Positions 16,234 through 25,212 are shown, counted from the first letter of the stretch. The stretch: DNA of 33,982 nt from Vallitaleaceae bacterium (GCA_028277605.1 JANQFZ010000074.1:1-33982), one strand, 5' to 3'. Notes: generated by a model from the letters alone, not told the origin. Made by a program: numbers and translations.

Positions 16234-17178
16234 ATGAGAAATTGGATTAAATATCTCATAGTGACTGTTATTGTTGCTTTTATAACCAATGGTGGTCAAT
16301 TTTATCTTTGGAATGGACACATAGATACAATAAAAGTCAACTATGAAAATGAAATAAAAGTTCTGTCTTCTACCATAGAAAATATGGGTCCACTTGTGGA
16401 CGTATACTCAATTAGAACAGAATCAGCTCCTGGTAAAAAAGTTCATCAAGAGGAGCTTAAAATTGTTCAATCCCCCGCATCCTTGATTAACGACAGTTAT
16501 ATTCAAGAACCTTCAGAAATCAAAGATAAATACTACAAGATTAGTATTAAGCCAGGAACACCACTTACTGCTGATTTATTGATGACTGAGCCATTAGACG
16601 ATTCAATCAGAGAGGTAGATCTCGTAGCAGATACATGGACTATTGGCTTAGAAGATGGTGATTACGTAGATTACGAAATTACCTATCCCTTTGGAGAAAA
16701 ATACATTGTACTATCACATATACGTGTTGAAGCAGTTAATGATAAAACTATTAAAGCTCACCTTAACAGCGTAGAACGTCATCTTTACAACGGTGCTTTA
16801 GTAGATTATTTTATACAGAGAAAAAATGGTGCTACTGTTAACTTGGTTAAATATCCACAGCCAGGTATTCAACAACCAGCTGAGGTATCGTATTCCATCC
16901 CTGATAATATAGCAGCAGTTATTACTGAAGATCCCAATGTTATCAACAAAATAAACACAGCCCTTAATGCCAAAAAAAGAGAGATTATTGAAAGCGGACT
17001 AGATATTTCAGAATTTGATTCTACTGCCTCTGCTATTGCTAGTGGAAGAAAAGAGGTGTCTAGTGATATTAATGGTGCATCATCTAAGTATTTACGAGCT
17101 ATTGAGGATGAGCTCAAGAAAACAGAGGAAGAAGTAAACGAAACGCCATTACAAATTGAGGAAGGAGTTGTTGAATAG
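16234..17178 (+). CDS. CpaB/RcpC-like pilus assembly protein with SAF-type region
   Basis: 314 residues with an N-terminal membrane helix at about 7-27 and the remainder outside. A short helical region (33-52) precedes a segment with the SAF-domain feel of CpaB: a YYKISIKPGTPLTADLL stretch (about 100-116), where basic residue, PG turn and entry loop match the family. The C-terminal part (about 240-314) is helical and acidic. In Tad pili CpaB connects the inner platform with the envelope. AAAGGAG precedes the ATG by about 8 bp. The stop codon overlaps the GTG start of the next gene by one base, showing translational coupling. The CpaB call rests on the SAF-like motif and on its place before the TadZ- and TadA-like genes. 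Confidence 0.7.
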   Translation: MRNWIKYLIVTVIVAFITNGGQFYLWNGHIDTIKVNYENEIKVLSSTIENMGPLVDVYSIRTESAPGKKVHQEELKIVQSPASLINDSYIQEPSEIKDKYYKISIKPGTPLTADLLMTEPLDDSIREVDLVADTWTIGLEDGDYVDYEITYPFGEKYIVLSHIRVEAVNDKTIKAHLNSVERHLYNGALVDYFIQRKNGATVNLVKYPQPGIQQPAEVSYSIPDNIAAVITEDPNVINKINTALNAKKREIIESGLDISEFDSTASAIASGRKEVSSDINGASSKYLRAIEDELKKTEEEVNETPLQIEEGVVE

Positions 17179-17756
17179 TGAGAATAGGTGTTTTAGGTTT
17201 TACTGATAAAAGACCTATCCTCTATCCACTTATGAAGCTGCTGCAAGCAACTGGGGATGTTATTGTTATCACTGATAATAGACATTTAAAGAGACTCATC
17301 CCAGATTATGCTTCCATTGGTCATATAGCAAATATTATGATGGTAATATCAGATGCAAGCCCTGATGAAGTATGGGATGAGATGGATTTAGAAGATGGGA
17401 ATTATGATCATGTCATTTATGACTTAAGAGATAACTTAGATGAGGCTATTGAGTTTTATATCCATGTTAAAGGTTCTGACTTTGAAGATGGCGAAGAAGA
17501 CTTTCTTGAATGTATTGATGACTATAAACGCATTAAACTTATGTATGATGGTAAACAGGATAAAAACAAAGAAACATATAACATACCTATCAGCTTAAAG
17601 CTTATTTCAACACTAGAAATATTAGAAAACAAAAAGCTATTACTACCTATGCCTAGCAAAAAAATTAACCAATCAATTGCTAAAATGATGGCACCCCATT
17701 TAAATATTAAGTTTAAAGATGCAGTGAAATTGCTCACAAAGGGGTGGAACAAATGA
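17178..17756 (+). CDS. Uncharacterised acidic cytoplasmic protein of the Tad operon
   Basis: 192 residues starting at a GTG that overlaps the CpaB-like stop by one base, with GAAGGAG 10 bp upstream. No signal peptide or membrane helix. The N-terminus (MRIGVLGFTD, then VIVITDNRHLKRLIPDY) looks like a Rossmann- or MinD-like alpha/beta fold without a P-loop. The middle is strongly acidic (SDFEDGEEDFLECIDDY). It ends in an ATGA overlap with the TadZ-like gene, so the two are probably made in equal amounts and may interact. I do not recognise the family; a partner or degenerate copy of the ParA-like protein is a possibility. Confidence 0.75.
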   Translation: MRIGVLGFTDKRPILYPLMKLLQATGDVIVITDNRHLKRLIPDYASIGHIANIMMVISDASPDEVWDEMDLEDGNYDHVIYDLRDNLDEAIEFYIHVKGSDFEDGEEDFLECIDDYKRIKLMYDGKQDKNKETYNIPISLKLISTLEILENKKLLLPMPSKKINQSIAKMMAPHLNIKFKDAVKLLTKGWNK

Positions 17757-18529
17757 AAGTAGCCATTTATTCGCCAGTACGCCGACAGGGTTGTACATCT
17801 GTCAGTGTTTTGATAGGTGCTGCATTAGCATATGTTAACAACATGAAGATATGTTTAACCTATACAGGTAATGAATCCATCTCTTTAAATATTGCACTCG
17901 GATTAAGAGAGATACAAGATAGGACACGGTCTTTAACACAGGTTATCCGTATGCTTGAAGCAAATAGCATATTAAAAGAGGATATTAACGATTACCTTAC
18001 CCCTCTAAGCGATCGCTTAGATATTATGCAAACCTCTGGAGATTATATCAGTTCTGAAGAAAGTGATAAGCTGTTAACCTTCGTATTGAATAATCTGCTA
18101 CATGAATTAATCATAACAGATATTAATTCTGAACCTTATGAAGTACGCACAAAGGAAATATTATCTAACGCAGATATAATTATCGTATTAGTTTCACAAG
18201 GTATGGATGTTATAAGTAAATATAAACTATGGAAAAAAAGTGACTTATTTCCTGATCCATCCAAAATCATCCATGTTGTCAATAACTATAATCCTAATAT
18301 CAGCTCACTAAAGGATTTTGCTAAAGTAATTGGAATCAAACATACTAAAATTGCTAAAATAACGAGTAATCCATTTATAGCAAAAATGTCAAATATGGGA
18401 CAACTGCATAAACTTATCCCATATATTATAAAAAAAGATATACGGGTGATTAATCTACATGCAGATATACGCGACCTCTGCTACCTAGCTATGAGTAACT
18501 TAGGTGTCAAACTAGATTGGAGGCATTAA
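17753..18529 (+). CDS. TadZ/MinD-like ATPase-fold protein with degenerate P-loop
   Basis: 258 residues from the ATG at 17753, which overlaps the previous stop as ATGA and has AAAGGGG 8 bp upstream; the GTG at 17744 is part of that site. The N-terminus MKVAIYSPVRRQGCTSVSVL has the position of a ParA/MinD P-loop, but the Walker lysine is missing (RRQGCTSVS in place of KGGxGKT). Later features fit the fold: ELIITDINSEPYEVRTKEIL (about 115-134), then a strand IIIVLVSQGMDVI. Proteins of this sort act as TadZ/CpaE in pilus localisation. It directly precedes the TadA ATPase gene (3 bp gap). It is a second such protein besides the membrane-anchored one at 12584-13906. Confidence 0.75.
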   Translation: MKVAIYSPVRRQGCTSVSVLIGAALAYVNNMKICLTYTGNESISLNIALGLREIQDRTRSLTQVIRMLEANSILKEDINDYLTPLSDRLDIMQTSGDYISSEESDKLLTFVLNNLLHELIITDINSEPYEVRTKEILSNADIIIVLVSQGMDVISKYKLWKKSDLFPDPSKIIHVVNNYNPNISSLKDFAKVIGIKHTKIAKITSNPFIAKMSNMGQLHKLIPYIIKKDIRVINLHADIRDLCYLAMSNLGVKLDWRH

Positions 18530-18532
18530 GCT

Positions 18533-20356
18533 ATGACAAATATACTTTTAACCTCCTTCGTTCTAATCATTGGCTTTATTGGAATTATACTTTGGTATTT
18601 AAAGGCTAAGCATGAGAAACCTAATCTGGAACAAGAAGATACTTTGTCCTTTGAAAAGCTGGTAGATAAAGTAAAGTATACATTAGCTGACCTCATAAAA
18701 GAAGAAACCTATAATGGATTTAGTGATGAGGATTTTAGGGCATTTTATAAAAGAAAGGTACGTATACAAGATGCTATGAATAACTGTGTTTATGGCATTG
18801 ACTCCGCTAAGGTTATTGTTCAAGACTTAATTCGTTCTATTATTATCGATCAGTTGCCAACTATTCAAGACATCCATGATGTTTTTGATTTTTATTCCAG
18901 AACCCTTTCACCAAGAATAAAATTTGAAATACTTATGTATTTTTATAAGAAAAAACATGGCAAAGGTGCGCTTGCAGAATTAATTGATGAATATCGGTTA
19001 GATAGAGAAAGGTATTTAATTGAGGATAAAACAGCACCCTCATATGCTATTACTCACGAGGATATTAATATGATATATGCAACAAAACATTATCGGCTCA
19101 CCTACTCAGTAATGATCGACCTTCTTACAATTCTAGTGTATCAAAAATATAAAGGATTTGGGATTTTAGATACACTGAGAGAGATGGATATTAATGGGTT
19201 TAACTGTGGCACCTCAGGCTCAATCCTTTCAAGTCTACGAAAAGACAGCACTATTATAAAAGCACCACGGTCGGTCTGGCTGTATTTTAGAGGGAAGTAT
19301 ATTCATATGCGCTTTCTAAACTTTTATACCGAACAGGAACTAAGAAGAATTATCCAGCTCATCTGTAGATATAATAATCCAGGTCCACTAACTGAAAAAA
19401 GAGGGTACCTTGTTAATACCATGTATGATAAATCAAGAGTTCTTGCACTTAGACCACCTGCAGCAGAATACTGGGCGATTTTTGTACGTAAATTTACGCT
19501 TAATGATGTATCTTTAAATGCACTAATTGATAAACCCTATGTTCAGCAGTCTTCTATAGTGATTGAACTTCTTAAGTATCTTATGATGGGACAAGTTACC
19601 TGCGGTGTTACAGGACGACAGGGTTCTGGAAAAACAACACTAATGACTGCATTAATACAGTATATTGACCCAAAGTATACTATAAGGGTTTTAGAAATGG
19701 CACCAGAAATGTACCTTCGCGAATTGTATCCAGAAAGAAATATATTATCTGTACAAGAAACTGAATATGTTAGTGCCTCTGAGCTGCAAGATGCCCTAAA
19801 AAAGTCGGATGCCGCCGTTTCAATAGTAGGTGAAGTAGCAACAGATCCTATAGCGGCACGTATGATACAGATGGGTCAGGTGGCATCTATCTTTACAATT
19901 TTCTCTCATCATGCCAACCGAGCACCTGATTTAGTTCGTGCATTAAGGAATTCATTGGTTAATGCTGGAGGGTTTACGTCTATGGTAACAGCTGAACAAC
20001 AAGTCATTGACATTGTACGTGTGGATGTGCATCTCAATTATACAACAGACGGTAAGCGGTACATAGAAAGAGTATCTGAAATTATAAAGCTAGATGAAGG
20101 TATCCCATACCCTGTATATAACAAAAATGAACCTATACACTCAATGAATGCTATTACAAAAGAATACTATACACGGATTACAGACAGACAAACATTTACA
20201 ACCCGAGATATTCTTAAATATGATTTAGCAACAGATACCTACGTTACATTAGATTGGTTTACGCCAGAGCTTACACGTAACATTATGAACGCTATACCAA
20301 AGAATAAGCGTGCTGGTTTTTCTAGATTTGTACAGGATAATTGGGAGGTGATGTAA
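18533..20356 (+). CDS. tadA: TadA/CpaF-family secretion ATPase
   Basis: 607 residues, longer than the usual 400-500 because of an N-terminal membrane helix (about 4-23) and a long helical N-domain. The core has Walker A GRQGSGKTT (361-369), an Asp/Glu-rich region with LEMAPEMYL, a Walker B-like VSIVGEV (429-435) with catalytic Glu, and a His box (SHHANRAPDLVRALRN, about 458-473) of type II/IV secretion hexameric ATPases. It powers pilus extension, and in Tad systems also retraction. GGAGG lies 9 bp before the ATG. It sits between the TadZ-like and TadB/C-like genes, the canonical Tad order. The membrane-tethered N-terminus is atypical, since most TadA proteins are soluble. Confidence 0.93.
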   Translation: MTNILLTSFVLIIGFIGIILWYLKAKHEKPNLEQEDTLSFEKLVDKVKYTLADLIKEETYNGFSDEDFRAFYKRKVRIQDAMNNCVYGIDSAKVIVQDLIRSIIIDQLPTIQDIHDVFDFYSRTLSPRIKFEILMYFYKKKHGKGALAELIDEYRLDRERYLIEDKTAPSYAITHEDINMIYATKHYRLTYSVMIDLLTILVYQKYKGFGILDTLREMDINGFNCGTSGSILSSLRKDSTIIKAPRSVWLYFRGKYIHMRFLNFYTEQELRRIIQLICRYNNPGPLTEKRGYLVNTMYDKSRVLALRPPAAEYWAIFVRKFTLNDVSLNALIDKPYVQQSSIVIELLKYLMMGQVTCGVTGRQGSGKTTLMTALIQYIDPKYTIRVLEMAPEMYLRELYPERNILSVQETEYVSASELQDALKKSDAAVSIVGEVATDPIAARMIQMGQVASIFTIFSHHANRAPDLVRALRNSLVNAGGFTSMVTAEQQVIDIVRVDVHLNYTTDGKRYIERVSEIIKLDEGIPYPVYNKNEPIHSMNAITKEYYTRITDRQTFTTRDILKYDLATDTYVTLDWFTPELTRNIMNAIPKNKRAGFSRFVQDNWEVM

Positions 20357-20360
20357 CGGT

Positions 20361-22331
20361 ATGGTTGTCATGATCATTATGATAGGTCTGCTTGGTAGTG
20401 TGGCTGTTTTTTTTATCATACGTATGGATAAAAAATCAAGGAAACAAAATAAAAGGCAAAAATTTAAAAACTATAATAAGCTCTTTACAAACTATCATCA
20501 GTTCTTTTTAACTAGAAAAGGTATTGAAACTCTATACTACCGACTATCAGAGCTATCCGTCTATAGTTATCAAGAATTAAGAGCGATTGCTGTGAAATTC
20601 TATACAACAGCTATAGGCACTTTTTTGATTATTAATATTACAGGGCTCATACTGTTTCGTGATGTTTTTACTTCTCTTTTATTCTTTTTATTTGCTTTTA
20701 TGGTAAAAACCGTTTTAGTAGAAAAACAAATCGATCACATACACTTTAAGCTGCTTGGACAGCTTTTAAAAGCTTTATCCAACATTAGACAGGCTTATTT
20801 ACGATTAGGGGTTATACCAGATGCTATCTCAGAAGCTGAAGTTGGCTCCCTGTTAAAGCATGCTTTTGAAGACATCTACTTAATTCTAACTGCCGTTGAT
20901 GGAGAAAAACGATTAGAAGAATTTTATGCTGCTACACCCTTTAAGCTTCTGCAAACATTTGCAGGTGTTTGTTATATACTAAACAACAAAGGAGATAGTA
21001 AATTATCCAATGGAGCTTCTAATTTTATACAAGCCATGGGTATGATGCATTCTGAAGTACAGATGGAGGTCCAAAAGTTGGTATTGCAAAAATCTAAGTT
21101 CGGCGTTCTTGAATATTTACCAGTCGTTCCTTTAATCGCTATAAAAATTGTTGAAAGCTTTTTTGCAGATGTTATACCAGGTACCACAATTATCTATAAT
21201 GGACCTATCGGATACATCTCGCGGGTGGTCATTGTCTTAGCTTCTATTATAGGCTATACAACCATATCTAAAATTAACAGTACAATGGTAGTTAAAAAAG
21301 ATGATAGAAATAGCATCGTTAAAAAAATACTATCTATTAACTCACTATCTAATTTTATTAATACTATCCTTCCAAAGAAAACAAGAAAAGTAAATAAAAA
21401 ATTAAGATTGTTAAAGCGTTCTATGTCAATGAAAGATATGATACATCATTATGCTACTAAAATATTGTTTGCTTTTACAGCTTTTATTTTCAGTCTTTTC
21501 TTTGTATTCTTTTCTGTTGAATTGGGCAAAGATTTTATTCATAACAACGTCCGAGAAGTATCATTAGTGGGTGGTGAATCTCTTTCAAAAGAAGATATAG
21601 AAATAAGAAAAAAAATAGATGAAATTTACCTAAATACTTATCCAATGATGAGCCAGAATGAGACAAAGACATTTGTGGAAAATCATCTACCTAAATTACA
21701 AGAGTTTGATAAGCAGGCTCAGATTCAAAGACTTCAAACCAAGTATTCAAGCTATTACAGTACCTATTTTAAATGGTGGATGATATTAATCTGCTATGGC
21801 ATTGCTCTAGCTGCATGGAAAGTTCCAGAGTTAATGCTTAGAGCAAGAATTTGGCTCCTAAAAACAGAAGCTGAAGAAGATATTCTACAATTACAGACTA
21901 TCATTACTATCTTAATGAATACTTCGATGGATACAATGGATACGTTATACTGGCTGCAACTCCAATCTCGTGTATTTAAAAATGTCCTTATAGATGCCTA
22001 TCACGAATATGCCTCAGACCCAGAGCTTGCCCTACATAAACTAAAAAACAAGGTTGACCTACCAGAGTTTAAACGTATAATTGATAAGCTGATTTTAACG
22101 ATTCATCGAATACCTTTAGCAGATGCTTTTAGTGACTTGATAACAGAAAGAGAGCATGTCCTTAGAATAAGAGAGATATCACAGCAAACCACCTTAAAAA
22201 AGAAACGTGCCTTTGTCAGCCCTTTAGCTATGGCACCCTTGGCATTAACTGTCTTTTGTTACATCCTATTGCCTTTAGGTATCCTTGGCATTAAGGAGTT
22301 TACAAATGCACTTCAAAATCTAGGAATATAA
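20361..22331 (+). CDS. Fused TadB-TadC-like pilus platform protein
   Basis: 656 residues, about twice the length of TadB or TadC alone. The first half has membrane helices at about 3-21, 82-99 and 103-120, a cytoplasmic stretch 125-250 and a hydrophobic pair near 253-272 and 286-303. The second half has helices at 366-387, 472-488 and 622-645, with a cytoplasmic T2SS-F-type region at 505-610. Each half thus repeats the TadB/TadC layout of helices around a cytoplasmic domain that contacts the ATPase. TadB and TadC form the inner-membrane platform for pilin polymerisation. GGAGGTG is 10 bp upstream of the ATG and the gene starts 4 bp after tadA. The fusion reading is from topology; the halves were not aligned. 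Confidence 0.8.
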   Translation: MVVMIIMIGLLGSVAVFFIIRMDKKSRKQNKRQKFKNYNKLFTNYHQFFLTRKGIETLYYRLSELSVYSYQELRAIAVKFYTTAIGTFLIINITGLILFRDVFTSLLFFLFAFMVKTVLVEKQIDHIHFKLLGQLLKALSNIRQAYLRLGVIPDAISEAEVGSLLKHAFEDIYLILTAVDGEKRLEEFYAATPFKLLQTFAGVCYILNNKGDSKLSNGASNFIQAMGMMHSEVQMEVQKLVLQKSKFGVLEYLPVVPLIAIKIVESFFADVIPGTTIIYNGPIGYISRVVIVLASIIGYTTISKINSTMVVKKDDRNSIVKKILSINSLSNFINTILPKKTRKVNKKLRLLKRSMSMKDMIHHYATKILFAFTAFIFSLFFVFFSVELGKDFIHNNVREVSLVGGESLSKEDIEIRKKIDEIYLNTYPMMSQNETKTFVENHLPKLQEFDKQAQIQRLQTKYSSYYSTYFKWWMILICYGIALAAWKVPELMLRARIWLLKTEAEEDILQLQTIITILMNTSMDTMDTLYWLQLQSRVFKNVLIDAYHEYASDPELALHKLKNKVDLPEFKRIIDKLILTIHRIPLADAFSDLITEREHVLRIREISQQTTLKKKRAFVSPLAMAPLALTVFCYILLPLGILGIKEFTNALQNLGI

Positions 22332-22342
22332 GGAGGCATATT

Positions 22343-22882
22343 ATGAAATGTAGCACGAGTATTGGAACACTTGACCCTAACAGAGAGCTCTACAAGAATA
22401 TTAAAGGTGAACAATTTTATCTCACCCAGCTCCATTTGGATGGCATTGAGATACCTGCTGTAGGATCGGAATACATCATTGGCACTTTACGTGGACGCAT
22501 AAAGTTTCAATATTATCTGCGTTCAGAAACTATTGATGAAAAAAAGCTATTCACCTTTATTCAAATTATTACTGCTGAGTCAGTAGATAATGAACCAGAA
22601 AGTAACTGTATACAGGTAGGAGGCTACGTTGCAAAGACAAAAGGACTATTGATAAAAAATAGCTCTGGATTAGAAATTCTACCGTTCATTATCAAGTACA
22701 GATCTTATGATGGCAACTTTAACATTGCCCACTGTGTAGCTAAAGGTGCACAGGCAAGAGAGCTGTCAAATATTAAGAAAGGAGATATTCTAGAAATTAC
22801 AGGGCAGTTTAAAAAAGCACATAACACCATTGAAGTACTCGTTCAAGAAATCAATGACTATAAAACCCTTAACGTCGTTTAA
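22343..22882 (+). CDS. SSB-like OB-fold protein inside the pilus operon
   Basis: 179 residues, soluble by eye. The second half (about 92-172) has the strand pattern of single-stranded DNA-binding proteins: CIQVGGYVAKTKGLLI, then ILPFIIKYR, then AHCVAKGAQARELSNIKKGDILEITGQFK, echoing the SSB sequence around its central strands. The first half may be a second, weaker OB-fold (residues 25-85). AGGAGG lies 6 bp before the ATG. It sits between the platform gene and the major pilin gene, where no DNA-binding protein is expected. Options are a link to DNA uptake or transfer, an RNA-binding regulator of pilin mRNA, or an OB-fold reused for protein contacts. SSB-like similarity is by eye. Confidence 0.65.
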   Translation: MKCSTSIGTLDPNRELYKNIKGEQFYLTQLHLDGIEIPAVGSEYIIGTLRGRIKFQYYLRSETIDEKKLFTFIQIITAESVDNEPESNCIQVGGYVAKTKGLLIKNSSGLEILPFIIKYRSYDGNFNIAHCVAKGAQARELSNIKKGDILEITGQFKKAHNTIEVLVQEINDYKTLNVV

Positions 22883-22906
22883 GCTAGATTTAAAATTTAA
22901 AATTAG

Positions 22907-22918
22907 GGACGAGAGTCC
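22907..22918 (+). promoter_or_regulatory. Small GNRA-capped hairpin in the leader of the major pilin gene
   Basis: GGAC-GAGA-GTCC is a perfect 4-bp stem with a GNRA tetraloop, 21 bp before the pilin start and just ahead of its AAAAAAGGAGG ribosome site. Such hairpins can stabilise mRNA 5' ends after processing. No consensus promoter is evident in the 57-bp gap. Confidence 0.45.
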
Positions 22919-22939
22919 ATAAAAAAGGAGGAATAATCC

Positions 22940-23488
22940 ATGGAAGGCGAAATGGGAACCGGTGCTCGAATTGCTATAGCACTTATTGTTTTAGGAGTAC
23001 TTATCTCTGTTGTGTTTACAATTTTAGGCTTTACTCGTTCAACCACCAATCAAGGCATAACAACGGTACAGAATTCACTTGAATCTATGCAACTTGCAGT
23101 CTTTGATGATTATGACCAGCAAATACAATCTGGAACTCAGGTATTGTCTGCTCTTAAGCTTTTCGAAGGTCGTCCTTGTGCTTTAGTTGTTAGAACAACA
23201 GCACAATTAACACATACTGCAGGGACAGGACATAACTATGGCGCACTGTTAAAAGATGCTGATCCTGTCTCTTTTGTAACTAAAAACCTTGAAAAAACGG
23301 GTACTAATTCATGGTATGTATATGATATTTTCACGGATACTAAAGGATCTATGAAATTTAACATGAATTATTTACAAACAAAGCAATCTGGAACAGAACA
23401 GTTTATTAGACCTACAGCAAAATTCCTTGCTGAGCTTATTAAAGATTCTACAGGTACGATTGTTGGTATTTGCTTTACACAACAATAG
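22940..23488 (+). CDS. Probable major pilin subunit of the Tad-like system
   Basis: 182 residues with one N-terminal membrane helix (about 9-31) followed by a helical extension and a globular C-domain, the pilin plan. The strong AAAAAAGGAGG ribosome site, stabilising leader hairpin and an intrinsic terminator 5 bp after the stop suggest this is the most abundant product of the cluster. It lacks an obvious prepilin peptidase site (no G-F/x4-E sequence before the helix), and no TadV-type peptidase is in the window. It contains a single Cys pair (Cys75, Cys178) that could bridge. I do not recognise the exact family; pilin identity rests on topology, expression signals and context. Confidence 0.7.
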   Translation: MEGEMGTGARIAIALIVLGVLISVVFTILGFTRSTTNQGITTVQNSLESMQLAVFDDYDQQIQSGTQVLSALKLFEGRPCALVVRTTAQLTHTAGTGHNYGALLKDADPVSFVTKNLEKTGTNSWYVYDIFTDTKGSMKFNMNYLQTKQSGTEQFIRPTAKFLAELIKDSTGTIVGICFTQQ

Positions 23489-23493
23489 TTGTA

Positions 23494-23530
23494 AAAAAGT
23501 CCTTAGATATACTAAGGACTTTTTCTCCAT
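23494..23530 (+). terminator. Intrinsic terminator after the major pilin gene
   Basis: AAAAAGTCCTTAG (23494-23506) and CTAAGGACTTTTT (23512-23524) form 13 perfect pairs around a 5-base loop, ending in a T run. The hairpin lies between the major pilin and the minor subunits, which remain on the same strand with their own ribosome sites. Partial read-through would set a high major to minor ratio. Confidence 0.9.
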
Positions 23531-23548
23531 TTAGGAGGCGATGAAATT

Positions 23549-23980
23549 ATGGATGAGTGGAGTAAAACCATATGGATTTTTGTTGAGCTCATTGTTGCTT
23601 CTCTCCTACTTATGTCCGGTGTAGTCCTAGGGAAAATATCCGGTGATATAGGCAGAATTCAGCAAAGAGAAATAGATGCCATTGCTGTAACAAAGGAATA
23701 TCGTTTATATAATCGATATGATCATGAAAAGGTAAAAACACAGGATATTATATCCTTGATCTTAGAGAGTAAGGGAAAACCAGAAGTATGGGTGGATGAT
23801 ATACCAGGTCCAGGTGAAAACTATAATAATCTAAAATGGACAACCACAATACCCATCAATGATAACAGATGGAAGCTAACACATATAACTACTCTACTAC
23901 CTGCTACTGGAACATTCACGTCCTCTTTAGAACGAAATGCCAATGGAGAAATAGTAACTATAAAATTTGGGAGGGATTAA
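23549..23980 (+). CDS. Pilin-like minor subunit 1
   Basis: 143 residues with an N-terminal membrane helix (about 8-28), then a helical stretch and a small C-domain rich in Trp and Thr. AGGAGG is 10 bp upstream of the ATG, just past the terminator. The stop is directly followed by the next gene's ATG. Size and topology match small pseudopilins of Tad/TadE-type operons, but there is no clear peptidase motif and no recognised family. Confidence 0.6.
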   Translation: MDEWSKTIWIFVELIVASLLLMSGVVLGKISGDIGRIQQREIDAIAVTKEYRLYNRYDHEKVKTQDIISLILESKGKPEVWVDDIPGPGENYNNLKWTTTIPINDNRWKLTHITTLLPATGTFTSSLERNANGEIVTIKFGRD

Positions 23981-24355
23981 ATGGAAAATGAATTTGCTTC
24001 TGCCTCTAAACAGGGTGTAATCTTAATGGTCATTGGTTTAGTCCTATTTATGTGTTGGATCACCATTGTATTTGGACAACAGATTTATAGAAGCAGCAAT
24101 CAAACGGTTATAGATTCTTTGACCTATGCTTATGCTTCTGAAATAGAATCTATTATGAATTATCATGATGATTTGCCTGCTGCTTCTATCTACATTGCTC
24201 TACAGAAGAATAAAGATGACGTCAATAAGATTTCTGGATTTGTACATGGTATTTTTATACATAGTATCGAAGATTTACAACCGTTATTTAAATATCAGTT
24301 GAGGTGTAGCATTACACGAAATTCTGAATCTTATGATATAACTATCTCTGAATAG
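23981..24355 (+). CDS. Pilin-like minor subunit 2
   Basis: 124 residues with a membrane helix at about 11-32 after a short N-tail, then a helical region and a small C-domain. It starts at the base after the previous stop, with GGGAGG 6 bp before the ATG, so the two are coupled. No recognised domain. Likely a minor pilin or pseudopilin by position and topology. Confidence 0.6.
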   Translation: MENEFASASKQGVILMVIGLVLFMCWITIVFGQQIYRSSNQTVIDSLTYAYASEIESIMNYHDDLPAASIYIALQKNKDDVNKISGFVHGIFIHSIEDLQPLFKYQLRCSITRNSESYDITISE

Positions 24356-24365
24356 GAGGACTATG

Positions 24366-24773
24366 ATGCATTCGGATGATTTAATAGATGGTATTATCAT
24401 GCTACTATTACTCTCACTTTTTATCCCCTTTACTCTTACTCATGCGCGCCCGCTTTACAAGGGAGAGTTTGGAGGTTTTGCTGTTCAAATTGAGAAAACT
24501 TGCCTAAAGACTATAGGAGAAATTATTCCTAGCAAAAGAAGCTTTACATCTCATGATACTATTCTTCTTCTAGCAATTGCTGATGATTACTCTCCTAATC
24601 CAAGAGTCATAGAAATTAATGGTACCTCTATAAATATAGATACCAACTTCCTAACTAATAGAATAAAAGCCTTACAGGATGCTCATACTGCTATGCCTGT
24701 AAACTGTAATATGACTCTTGATCTCTATGTTGGACCTAGTGGTCTAAGGAAGTGGGTGATAAAGAATGAGTGA
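24366..24773 (+). CDS. Pilin-like minor subunit 3
   Basis: 135 residues from the ATG at 24366, preferred because the ATG at 24363 is only 3 bp from GGAGG, against 6 bp for this one. A hydrophobic helix lies near 8-25 (DDLIDGIIMLLLLSLFIPF), followed by an extracytoplasmic domain of about 105 residues. It overlaps the next gene by 8 bp. No recognised domain; the place in a run of N-terminally anchored small proteins suggests a pilus minor subunit. Confidence 0.6.
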   Translation: MHSDDLIDGIIMLLLLSLFIPFTLTHARPLYKGEFGGFAVQIEKTCLKTIGEIIPSKRSFTSHDTILLLAIADDYSPNPRVIEINGTSINIDTNFLTNRIKALQDAHTAMPVNCNMTLDLYVGPSGLRKWVIKNE

Positions 24774-25212
24774 TTTCCTAAATCGGCTTATTGGTCTTTT
24801 TCTGGTTTTTATACTATTGGTACTTGCCCCCCTTACAATTCATTCACTGAGTACAGATTTAACTATTAAAAGATCAATATTAAATGAAATAACCAATTTT
24901 ATTGATAAGGTAACAGATACTGCTCAAGTGACTGAAGCACAACAAACTGATTTTTATATTGGATGTTCATCCTACGGGGCAATCGTTGATGTTCAAATCA
25001 AAAGATATATAAGAATAGTGAATCCAGATGGTATGGGGGGTACCTATACTTCCTACGCGCTCACTGATAATATTCTACATTTCAATCAGGGAGATATTGT
25101 CCAAGTCGAAGTTAAAGCTATAGATTATACTGGAGCTCAGAAACTAATGTGGTACTTTAACAAGATATTTACACCAAAACTTGAATTTACTTTGGCCGGT
25201 ATGGTTCGTTAA
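24766..25212 (+). CDS. Pilin-like minor subunit 4
   Basis: 148 residues with an N-terminal membrane helix (about 8-28), then a helical stretch and a beta-rich C-domain. The start lies inside the end of the previous gene (8-bp overlap) with only a weak upstream GTGGGTGAT, so translation probably relies on coupling. No recognised domain. Confidence 0.6.
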   Translation: MSDFLNRLIGLFLVFILLVLAPLTIHSLSTDLTIKRSILNEITNFIDKVTDTAQVTEAQQTDFYIGCSSYGAIVDVQIKRYIRIVNPDGMGGTYTSYALTDNILHFNQGDIVQVEVKAIDYTGAQKLMWYFNKIFTPKLEFTLAGMVR

